NCBI GenBank assembly: GCA_024277405.1
Contig: JAJRVI010000018.1
Location: 1-5,308, forward strand
Reading direction: 5' to 3'
Length of the DNA stretch: 5,308 nt
From: Fidelibacterota bacterium
GTDB lineage: Bacteria; Bipolaricaulota; Bipolaricaulia; Bipolaricaulales; Bipolaricaulaceae
The first letter of the stretch is position 1; each line of letters begins with the position of its first letter. The notes below the pieces were generated by a model. The model did no database searches. It had not been told where the DNA came from and saw nothing but the letters and a program-made list of their open reading frames with translations. Shown here one piece after another: positions 1 to 5,308 of the stretch. Made by a program: the position numbers and the translations under genes.

Positions 1-1214
1 CCCCAGTAGTCATACATAAGCGGATCGCCGGTGCCGTCTTGGACGTACCACGTGGGCACGCACGATAGGATCCCATCACCTGGGGCAGCCACCGATAACC
101 AACCGCCCAGGGTGGAGAAGCTCGTCACGGTGTCATCGGGCATGGTGGCGCCCACGGCGATCACGCCGGGATAGGCGGCGGGGAACTGGATCCAGGCCTC
201 CCCGTCGTTCCCGGCGGCACACACGGGGACCACCCCGTTGGCCAGGGCGTAATCGAACGCCGCCTTGGTGAGCTGCGAGTAAACAGGACCTCCCCAGGAG
301 TTGTTGAGGACGTCTGCCCCGTGGTCCACCGCCCAAACGATACCCAGCGCAGCGTAATAGGAACCCACATACCAGAAGCCATAGCCGTAAACGGGATGGT
401 TGTAGTACTCGAAGATCCTGATGGGCATGATCAGAGCGTCGGGGGCCAGGCCCACGATGCCCCGGCCATCGTCGCTGGCGGCGATAATACCCGCTACGTG
501 TGTGCCGTGACCATTTTGATCGGAATCGGTTCCAGGAGCGAGTAGTGTGTCAGTGCGTGGGGCATACCCCTCCACCACCTTCCCTGCGAGGTCGGGATGG
601 GTCCCATCCACCCCGGTATCCACGACCGCCACCACGGTTCCAGCGCCGGTGGCATGGGCCCACGCATCCTCGGCTCCGATCACGTCCAGTCCCCACTGGT
701 AGGGCCTGAGATCCGCGTTGGGGTCATAGACCTTGGGTTCCACCGACTTGAGGAAGGAATCATCCGATGGCTCCGGGTCAATGAGATCATACATGTAGTT
801 CGGCTCCACGAAGCTGACCCCGCGGAGAGGGTCGTTCTTATCCATGACTCGGAGCATCACGGTCCCTATGGCTCGGGCCACGGACACCCCGCCGGGTAGC
901 TCTACCAGCGCTGCCTGGAGCCCGCCCATGGAGAATGAAGCGACCACGTGGCCATCGACCAGGGAGAGGACCTGGAACAGCGCTACCTCATCGGTGTAAC
1001 CCACCACGAGCTGACCGGGGATGTGGTCGCCCCGCACGAAGGCCTGGCCGAGGATCTCGGGGTCGATCTCCGGCCGCGCCTTGGGGTCACCGGGGACGGC
1101 CGGGATGGGGGCTTCGTTATGGGTGTCTATCGGACCGAAGAGGCCTGTACACCCCGAGAGGGCGAGCACAATGCCCAACGAAATGAGCAATAACGCGATA
1201 TTTATCTTTTTCAT
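1..1214 (-). CDS. Lipoprotein subtilase (peptidase S8), 3' end outside window
   Basis: Secreted subtilisin-like serine endopeptidase, probably lipid-anchored outside the cytoplasm. 404 complete codons are visible. The signal peptide (MKK followed by a hydrophobic stretch) ends in a lipobox, LSGC, with Cys22; the +2 residue is Thr, not the Asp that retains lipoproteins in the inner membrane of enterobacteria. Residues about 64-143 look like a subtilase propeptide (PGQLVVGY near its start, VEPNY at 136-140). The catalytic domain starts near 170: Asp199 in VVDTGVDGTHPD, His236 in HGTHVAG, NNSWGG at 304-309, and oxyanion-hole Asn336 in AAGND. The conserved APGDGILS (377-384) usually lies shortly before the GTSMA motif, so the catalytic Ser should be just beyond the edge; this is inferred, not seen. 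The ATG is preceded by AGGAGGTG with 4-nt spacing, overlapping the stop of the upstream gene 11 nt away, so it is the third gene of the operon. The frame is open throughout. The substrate cannot be told. Confidence 0.96.
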   Translation of the reverse strand, partial: MKKINIALLLISLGIVLALSGCTGLFGPIDTHNEAPIPAVPGDPKARPEIDPEILGQAFVRGDHIPGQLVVGYTDEVALFQVLSLVDGHVVASFSMGGLQAALVELPGGVSVARAIGTVMLRVMDKNDPLRGVSFVEPNYMYDLIDPEPSDDSFLKSVEPKVYDPNADLRPYQWGLDVIGAEDAWAHATGAGTVVAVVDTGVDGTHPDLAGKVVEGYAPRTDTLLAPGTDSDQNGHGTHVAGIIAASDDGRGIVGLAPDALIMPIRIFEYYNHPVYGYGFWYVGSYYAALGIVWAVDHGADVLNNSWGGPVYSQLTKAAFDYALANGVVPVCAAGNDGEAWIQFPAAYPGVIAVGATMPDDTVTSFSTLGGWLSVAAPGDGILSCVPTWYVQDGTGDPLMYDYW

Positions 1215-1225
1215 CGCCCACCTCC

Positions 1226-2764
1226 TCATTCGGGCCAATCCCCGGTGGTAAAGGTGAATAGATCGGTGGCCGGCATGCCCCAATAGGGATAATCTGTTGT
1301 CCACCAATCGTTTACCGCCACCGAAACGGCTGTGGGATCAGCGAAATCGTCGTATGCAATCGCCAGACCGATGTACCATTGGTATAACCGGTGGGGTTGT
1401 AACCGTTCGTACGGGGAATCCGGCACGCTCACCACATCCCAGGGGGCTTCAGTCTCGTTGAGGAACTCGGCCGTGAGGTAGTAACCAGCGCCCAGGGCCA
1501 GGTCCCACAGCACCCACAGGTAGTACTGATCGTTGCCCACGAGCTTAGTGGGCTCCCAGCGGAAGGTGGGGGTGAGGGAAACGCCGGTGGCCCCATCGGC
1601 TGGCTCCAACAGCCGCACGTCCCAGATATCGAGGGGCGTGGTGGAAGCCTCGATGGCGCCGGATTCCGTACCCCCCTTATAGGCCCGCACCTGATAGGTG
1701 ACTTCCACTCCCGGTTGCAGTGCGGGCGAGGAATCGCGGAAGAGATAGGTGGTCGTGGGATCGCCCGCTGGAGCAACCGTGCCGATCAGGGCGTAATCAG
1801 CTTCCCCGGCCAACTTCCGGTAAATCCGGTACCCGGTGATGTCAGCATCGTCCGGGGAAGCGTCCCAGGTGAGCTCCACATAGAGGTTCCCGCCCTCGGG
1901 GGCGGCGTGGATCGTGATATCCCCCGCTCCTGAGGGCACGGTGAAGCTCTCGCTGTAGAAGGAGATCTTCTTCCCCAGTGTCACTGCCAGGGCCCTCAGA
2001 TTGCTCGGGGGTTGGATGGCCGGGGGGCCCGCTTCCTGGGGGATGTAAACCCTACAGAGGAAGTGAGTGCGGTTTTCGTTCTGGTCGTAGACCACCACCT
2101 CGAAGGTGGTCCACCCTTCCACGCCGTAGTTCCCGGGGTCCATAGTGGCGTCCCCGGTGGTGTAGGTAGAGCTGAAGTATTCACGTGTCCCCGTGAGCCA
2201 GCCCGATCCCGGTGTCTTCCCCAGGGCGGCGTAGATAATGGAGATGTCGTTCGGTCCCTGGGCATCGACCCGGTAGTTCAAACCATCGGCCAGCGCCGCG
2301 GCATCGAGGACGATCTCATCGCCGGGATTTACCATCTGGCCTTCGATGGTCAGGGTCACATCCGGAGGTTCGAGGGGCCAACTGGGGTTGAACACCGGCT
2401 TTTCGATGATGTCCAACCTATAGGTGCTCGCCACCACTACGCCCTCGACCCTGGTGGTGGCGAAACCCTCCTTTTCCGCGACCACTACATAGGTTCCCTC
2501 GGGCACCACGAGCTCATAGTAACCCTCATCATCCGTAAGGACCGTGGGGGTGAAATAGGAGGAACCCACCCAGTAAATCGGCTTTCCATCATCGGCCAAT
2601 GGATAGGCGGTCACCCTGGCCCCTGCCACCGGGGACCCCGCACCGGCGTCCACCACATGCCCCACGATCTTCCCCGTAGGGCGGGCAGGAACGAACAGAC
2701 ACCCGGCCAGGATCAACGCGCTTAAACCCAACAGGGCGAGGAACAGGTATTTGGCCCTTCTCAT
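1226..2764 (-). CDS. Multidomain surface lipoprotein (CarboxypepD_reg-like, FN3, Ig-like)
   Basis: Exported lipoprotein of 512 aa with no visible catalytic motif; probably a binding or scaffold protein on the cell surface or in the periplasm. The signal peptide MRRAKYLFL... ends in lipobox LAGC with Cys22. Domains in order: about 31-115, a carboxypeptidase-regulatory-like beta sandwich (GKIVGHVVDA, SPVAGARVTAY, TDDEGYYELVVPEGTYVVV, KEGF); about 135-243, an all-beta segment I cannot assign (NPGDEIVLDA, TTFEVVVYDQNENRTHF); about 252-375, a fibronectin type III domain (PPSNLRA, VELTWDASPDDADITGYRIYR, VTYQVRAYK); about 385-507, an Ig-like domain of the type that begins PADGATGVSLTPTFRWEP, very rich in Trp and Tyr. 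I chose ATG 2764 because an in-frame GTG at 2770 lies inside the SD AGGGGGTG. It sits 12 nt after the barrel-like gene and 11 nt before the subtilase gene, so the three are very likely co-expressed. It may present substrate to, or anchor, the subtilase; that is inference. Confidence 0.9.
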   Translation of the reverse strand: MRRAKYLFLALLGLSALILAGCLFVPARPTGKIVGHVVDAGAGSPVAGARVTAYPLADDGKPIYWVGSSYFTPTVLTDDEGYYELVVPEGTYVVVAEKEGFATTRVEGVVVASTYRLDIIEKPVFNPSWPLEPPDVTLTIEGQMVNPGDEIVLDAAALADGLNYRVDAQGPNDISIIYAALGKTPGSGWLTGTREYFSSTYTTGDATMDPGNYGVEGWTTFEVVVYDQNENRTHFLCRVYIPQEAGPPAIQPPSNLRALAVTLGKKISFYSESFTVPSGAGDITIHAAPEGGNLYVELTWDASPDDADITGYRIYRKLAGEADYALIGTVAPAGDPTTTYLFRDSSPALQPGVEVTYQVRAYKGGTESGAIEASTTPLDIWDVRLLEPADGATGVSLTPTFRWEPTKLVGNDQYYLWVLWDLALGAGYYLTAEFLNETEAPWDVVSVPDSPYERLQPHRLYQWYIGLAIAYDDFADPTAVSVAVNDWWTTDYPYWGMPATDLFTFTTGDWPE

Positions 2765-2776
2765 TGCCACCCCCTA

Positions 2777-3970
2777 TCAGAACGAAAACTCCCAGCCCAA
2801 GTCCAGGCTGGGCCCGCCGGGGATCGCCATCTCGAAGGCGGCGTTGACCGTGAGGACGTCCAATAAGGGGACCTCCACTTCCACCACGAGCCGAGAGATA
2901 CCGAACAGGGGCCCAGCCACGTCTTGGAAGTAAGCCGTGATCTCCACGTTCCAAGTGCCATCACAACAGGCCGGGCCACAGGTGGTGAGCTTCGCGTATT
3001 CGAATTCGTCCCCTTCGAAGATGTCACCCACGATCTCCTCCACCGCGGCTACATCGAAAGCGGTGAGGAATTCGGCGCCATAGCAACCCTCGAGCTCACA
3101 TGTCACCTTGAACCCGTAAAGTTCCCAGGCCTCGATAAGGGCGTTTCCCGCCACGATATCGCCGTACACCGTTACGCACGCCTCGAGACCGCCCCAAGTG
3201 AACTTAGGCATGACCTCCTTGTAGCCCACGCCAAATATCACATCGATCCCGAAAGCGATGTCGCAGCAGAGCGTAAAGAGGTCGTTGAGGGCAAATTTAA
3301 CGTACTCGAATCCCTCTTCCTTGGCGAAGGAGAAAGTGAAGTCCAACGTGATCCAGCAACACAGGAAGGGGATATCCGTGAGGGAAAGCTCGAGATAGGT
3401 GAACTCAAGCCCTCCGGGGAAGGGATCGACCAAATACGTTTTGGTGGAGGTGCCAACGCCGATGTAGGTAATGGTGAAGGGAGAATCGGGATCGGTGAGT
3501 CTGGCACCGAAACCGAGCTCGAGCTCGACATCCAACCCATCCACTTGGGTGGCCACCGAGATCACCGCGCCGCCGGAGGGCCCGCCCGAGAAGTAGATCC
3601 CCGGGATGTCGGCGCCCACGTAAGCGGAATAGAGGTCTATGTCCAGGCCGGCGATGCTGAAGGAGGTGGAAAGCTGGGTGTAGAGAAAGGCCGGTGCCCG
3701 AGGGCCGAATAACGTGAGCAGTTCGACGTTTGCAAAACCGAACCCTCCGCTGGTGTCGAACTCCTGCCATACCCAACCGTCGGTGCCGAGAAAGTCGCCC
3801 GTGGCAGTGATCTTCCAGCTTTCGAGGAAGGAGTACGAAATCTCTAGCGACGTGACGTTGAGCATAACCGAAGGGAGGAGCGCGATCTCGCCGGACCACC
3901 TACCTTCGAGCGCCTGCCCCCACACGACGACCGGGAACAGGGCGAAGATCAAGAGCAATTTCCGTCCCAT
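2777..3970 (-). CDS. Exported beta-rich, cysteine-rich protein; candidate outer-membrane barrel
   Basis: 397 aa, not matched to a named family by eye. The N-terminus is a Sec signal peptide (MGRKLLLIFALFPVVVWGQA, cleavage probably near residue 18-20). The mature part is almost entirely short alternating beta strands with many Gly, Phe and Tyr, and it ends in LDLGWEFSF: alternating hydrophobics with a terminal Phe, as in the last strand of outer-membrane barrels recognised by BamA. Residues about 190-350 contain five hairpin-like units of about 30 residues, each with Cys at a similar place: CC 204-205, CC 235-236, C265, C291/C296, and C331 with CC 335-336. Ten cysteines are unusual for a barrel and suggest disulfides or a metal site. 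The ATG follows SD AAGGAGG by 4 nt, and an in-frame stop lies upstream. It is the first gene of a three-gene operon of exported proteins and is read from the promoter at 4058-4087. A large periplasmic beta-sandwich or beta-solenoid protein is the alternative. Function unknown. Confidence 0.8.
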   Translation of the reverse strand: MGRKLLLIFALFPVVVWGQALEGRWSGEIALLPSVMLNVTSLEISYSFLESWKITATGDFLGTDGWVWQEFDTSGGFGFANVELLTLFGPRAPAFLYTQLSTSFSIAGLDIDLYSAYVGADIPGIYFSGGPSGGAVISVATQVDGLDVELELGFGARLTDPDSPFTITYIGVGTSTKTYLVDPFPGGLEFTYLELSLTDIPFLCCWITLDFTFSFAKEEGFEYVKFALNDLFTLCCDIAFGIDVIFGVGYKEVMPKFTWGGLEACVTVYGDIVAGNALIEAWELYGFKVTCELEGCYGAEFLTAFDVAAVEEIVGDIFEGDEFEYAKLTTCGPACCDGTWNVEITAYFQDVAGPLFGISRLVVEVEVPLLDVLTVNAAFEMAIPGGPSLDLGWEFSF

Positions 3971-3974
3971 ACCG

Positions 3975-3981
3975 CCTCCTT
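3975..3981 (-). promoter_or_regulatory. Ribosome binding site of the barrel-like protein gene
   Basis: AAGGAGG on the minus strand, 4 nt before ATG 3970. It supports this ATG as the start; the reading frame upstream meets a TGA about 27 nt before the ATG with no other start codon between. Confidence 0.75.
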
Positions 3982-4046
3982 CTCCGAATTGATGACCTCA
4001 CGGAAGCGCGAGAGTCTTTCAGTTCCCACCTCCTTGATGGCTCCAC

Positions 4047-4082
4047 ACATTTGCGCCATTCTAAGGACACAGGACATTTGCG
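4047..4082. repeat. Direct repeat ACATTTGCG, two copies, around the minus-strand promoter
   Basis: Copies at 4047-4055 and 4074-4082, 27 bp apart start to start. One lies at the predicted transcription start, the other at the -35 side of the spacer, so a protein bound to both would bracket the -10 box. It may be chance. Confidence 0.3.
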
Positions 4083-4087
4083 GTCAA
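4058..4087 (-). promoter_or_regulatory. Sigma-70-like promoter of the three-gene minus-strand operon
   Basis: On the minus strand, TTGACC (4087-4082) and TAGAAT (4063-4058) are separated by 18 bp. Both hexamers differ from consensus by one base. Transcription would start near 4051, giving an untranslated leader of about 80 nt before ATG 3970. It is the best promoter match I see upstream of the operon. No -10 extension or UP element is evident. Confidence 0.55.
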
Positions 4088-4138
4088 GTACCAGGACGGT
4101 TTTCCTTGGATCGGGGAGAGCGCAGTGTTCGATGGGTT

Positions 4139-4151
4139 GCTTTCGGAAAGC
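4139..4151. repeat. 13-bp dyad GCTTTCGGAAAGC in the divergent region
   Basis: Perfect 6-1-6 palindrome, directly upstream of the candidate -35 TTGATA at 4162. The position suits a regulator site for the metal-transport operon. As RNA the loop would be too tight for a stable terminator, and no T-run follows. Confidence 0.3.
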
Positions 4152-4161
4152 GCGGGCCCCG

Positions 4162-4190
4162 TTGATAGGGCAAGATGCGCGTGGTAAGGT
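4162..4190 (+). promoter_or_regulatory. Possible promoter of the binding-protein/FmdE operon
   Basis: TTGATA (4162-4167) and TAAGGT (4185-4190) are 17 bp apart; the -35 is good, the -10 poor. Transcription would begin near 4197. A better -10-like TATAAA at 4205-4210, in an A-rich stretch, lacks a convincing -35. I cannot decide between them. Confidence 0.25.
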
Positions 4191-4225
4191 TTGGTGTCAA
4201 AAAATATAAAAAAGTGCTACACCAA
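4191..4225. repeat. Inverted repeat TTGGTGT ... ACACCAA before the binding-protein gene
   Basis: Perfect 7-bp arms at 4191-4197 and 4219-4225 flank a 21-bp A/T-rich centre that contains TATAAA. The right arm overlaps the first two bases of the SD site. It could be an operator covering the promoter, or an RNA hairpin limiting ribosome access. A chance match is possible because the arms are short and the centre is long. Confidence 0.35.
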
Positions 4226-4230
4226 GGAGG
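4224..4230 (+). promoter_or_regulatory. Ribosome binding site that fixes the TTG start of the binding-protein gene
   Basis: AAGGAGG lies 5 nt before TTG 4236. No ATG or GTG in this frame is equally well placed, so the rare TTG start is preferred over the TTG at 4191, which would add 15 polar residues (including a lone Cys) before the signal peptide. The first two bases of this site belong to the right arm of an inverted repeat. Confidence 0.7.
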
Positions 4231-4235
4231 TTGCG

Positions 4236-5051
4236 TTGAGGTTCATCGCGGCTCTCTCGATCGGTGCGGTTTTGGCCTTCCCCCTGTTTGGGGGAACGCC
4301 GGTGGATGTGGTGGCCACGAGCGCCGTGCTGGGCGATCTCGCGGCGCGGATCGGGGGGGATGCGGTCGCGGTCACCATCATCATCCCTCCGGGTTTCTGT
4401 CCCGCTCACTATGACCTGAAGCCCAGCGATCTCTTGGCCGTGGCCCGGGCAGACCTCGTCCTCTATCACGGGATCGAGCCCTGGATCCAAACCCTCCTCT
4501 CTCGGGTGAATCCCGACGCCGTGGTCCTCCCCTTGAAGGGTCCCTGGAACACGCCCGATCCCCTCATCGCCAAGGCGAAGGCCATCGCGGACGCGCTGGC
4601 GGAGCTCCTGCCGGAGGAGGCCGAGGGGTTCGCGGCCCGGTATGGGGAGTTCGCCGCGGCGGTCCGCACCTACGCGGAGGAGACCCTGAAGAGATCCAGC
4701 GAGCTCGGCCTCGCCGACATCCGGGCGATCGTGATGCAGTGGCAAGCGGGGTTCGCCAAGTGGATCGGGCTCCGCGTGGTCGCCACCTATCCTCCCGAGG
4801 AACGCCTTTCTCTCAAGGACCTATCGGATCTCGTGGCGGTGGGAAAGGAGGCCGGCGTGACGCTCGTCATCGATAACCTCCAATCGGGCGTCTCCTTCGG
4901 GGCCAAGCTCGCCCACGCCCTGGGGGCGATCCACGTGGTCCTGACCAACTTCCCCGGGGCGCTGCCCGGAACGGCCGATCTCCTCGCGATGCTCGCTACG
5001 AACGCGGAGGCGATCTTCTCCGCCGTGGAGGCGTTGCAGCCCGTCCCGTGA
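4236..5051 (+). CDS. Metal ABC transporter substrate-binding protein, TroA/ZnuA-like, atypical site
   Basis: Periplasmic binding protein of the cluster A-I (TroA/ZnuA) fold, 271 aa, which would deliver a ligand to an ABC permease. Family features: N-terminal VDVVATSAVLGDLAARIGGDAVAV; PGFCPAHYDLKPSDL at 52-66, matching the usual D-P-H-x-Y-E-P-x-P-x-D; ADLVLYHGIEPW; a long central helix; IGLRVVATYPPEERLS; and a C-terminal TNAEAIFSAVEAL helix. His58 matches the first ligand. The usual second ligand (DPHxW) appears as DPLIA near 108. The third (His in HxAFGYF) falls in VMQWQAGF (166-173). The last Asp falls in LTNFPGA (236-242), with Asn238. Cys55, Asp213 (VIDNLQSG) and the Gln residues are candidate replacements. 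The start is TTG 4236, 5 nt after SD AAGGAGG; an earlier in-frame TTG at 4191 has no SD. The signal peptide is short and there is no lipobox. Permease and ATPase genes are not in the window. The stop overlaps the next gene. Ligand uncertain; it need not be zinc. Confidence 0.88.
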   Translation: MRFIAALSIGAVLAFPLFGGTPVDVVATSAVLGDLAARIGGDAVAVTIIIPPGFCPAHYDLKPSDLLAVARADLVLYHGIEPWIQTLLSRVNPDAVVLPLKGPWNTPDPLIAKAKAIADALAELLPEEAEGFAARYGEFAAAVRTYAEETLKRSSELGLADIRAIVMQWQAGFAKWIGLRVVATYPPEERLSLKDLSDLVAVGKEAGVTLVIDNLQSGVSFGAKLAHALGAIHVVLTNFPGALPGTADLLAMLATNAEAIFSAVEALQPVP

Positions 5052-5308
5052 TGCGGTGGCGCCGGATCCCGCCCGACGAGGATCTGGACGAACTCCTCTC
5101 CCTGGGGGTGCGGCTACACGGCCATTTGGGCCCGTTCATGGTGGCTGGGCTCCGGATGGGGAGGACAGTACTCCGCCTCCTCGGGCACCCCGGGTACCGG
5201 GGGATCGTGGCGGAGGTGGAGACGGGGACCGTTCCCCCCATCTCCTGCCTGATCGATGGGATCCAGGTGGCCACCGGATGCACGCCGGGAAAGGGAAACC
5301 TCGTGATA
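5051..5308 (+). CDS. FmdE-family protein, 3' end outside window
   Basis: The first 86 residues of a protein of the FmdE family (named for a gene of the molybdenum formylmethanofuran dehydrogenase operon, but widespread in non-methanogens and of uncertain biochemical role). Motifs: RLHGHLGPFMVAGLRMG at 21-37 (His23, His25), PPISCLIDGIQ at 63-72 (Cys66) and ATGCTPGKGN at 74-83 (Cys77, Lys81). Most FmdE proteins have HGHxCPG; here that Cys is Gly27, so this belongs to the HGHLGP-type variant. Solved FmdE structures show an alpha+beta core, sometimes with a C-terminal zinc finger, which would lie beyond the window. The ATG overlaps the stop of the binding-protein gene (TGATG) and has no SD at normal distance, so translation is probably by coupling. 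No signal peptide, so cytoplasmic. Its position suggests it handles the metal or cofactor brought in by the transporter; this is inference. Confidence 0.92.
   Translation, partial: MRWRRIPPDEDLDELLSLGVRLHGHLGPFMVAGLRMGRTVLRLLGHPGYRGIVAEVETGTVPPISCLIDGIQVATGCTPGKGNLVI

Noticed and set aside
2012..2725. Plus-strand open frame of 237 codons
   Set aside because: Antisense to the multidomain lipoprotein gene; rich in Gly, His and Arg as expected of a shadow frame in G+C-rich DNA.
2765..2770. GTG 2770 as the start of the lipoprotein
   Set aside because: This GTG is part of the SD AGGGGGTG, and the ATG two codons later has correct spacing.
2924..3712. Plus-strand open frame of 262 codons
   Set aside because: It lies fully antisense to the barrel-like gene, which has a signal peptide, SD and coherent beta pattern. 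The antisense translation shows no domain or export signal.
3949..4029. Leader peptide of 26 codons starting at GTG 4029, minus strand
   Set aside because: The GTG overlaps its own SD, leaving no spacing, and the peptide has no attenuator-like codon run.
4139..4160. Rho-independent terminator formed by the 13-bp dyad and GGGCCC
   Set aside because: The dyad has a one-base centre and no T-run follows on either strand; there is also no converging gene end here.
4191..4235. TTG 4191 as the start of the binding protein
   Set aside because: No SD at a usable distance, and it would put 15 polar residues before the signal peptide. TTG 4236 has AAGGAGG 5 nt upstream.
4197..4745. Minus-strand open frame of 182 codons
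   Set aside because: Antisense to the metal-binding protein gene; its translation is Arg/Gly-rich with no recognisable motif.

Overview
The window comes from a diderm bacterium with fairly high G+C. The signs are Sec signal peptides, two lipoproteins, a beta-rich exported protein ending in an outer-membrane-type C-terminal Phe, good Shine-Dalgarno (SD) sites and a sigma-70-like promoter. The style of the exported proteins reminds me of uncultured lineages such as Bipolaricaulota/Acetothermia, but I cannot establish the phylum from sequence alone.

Left part, minus strand (positions 3970 down to 1): three genes lie head to tail with gaps of only 11-12 nt, almost certainly one operon, and all three products leave the cytoplasm. 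In transcription order they are a 397-aa beta-rich, Cys-rich candidate outer-membrane barrel protein; a 512-aa lipoprotein with a carboxypeptidase-regulatory-like domain, a fibronectin type III domain and a C-terminal Ig-like domain; and a lipoprotein subtilase (S8 serine protease), cut by the window edge just before its catalytic Ser. The operon looks like a cell-surface or periplasmic module with proteolytic activity. How the three proteins cooperate is inference.

Middle (3971-4235): a divergent intergenic region of 265 bp. It holds a good minus-strand promoter (TTGACC-18-TAGAAT), a 9-bp direct repeat around that promoter, a 13-bp dyad, and a 7-bp inverted repeat whose right arm reaches into the SD of the plus-strand gene.

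Right part, plus strand (4236 to 5308): a TroA/ZnuA-type metal-binding ABC transporter protein overlaps by 1 nt (TGATG) the start of an FmdE-family protein that runs off the window. The binding protein lacks most canonical metal-ligand residues and has its own motifs (CPAH, MQWQ, IDNLQSG, LTNFPGA). Its coupling to FmdE suggests a specialised metal, or metal-complex, uptake and handling module. This pair and the Cys-hairpin repeats of the barrel-like protein are the most novel-looking parts of the window.
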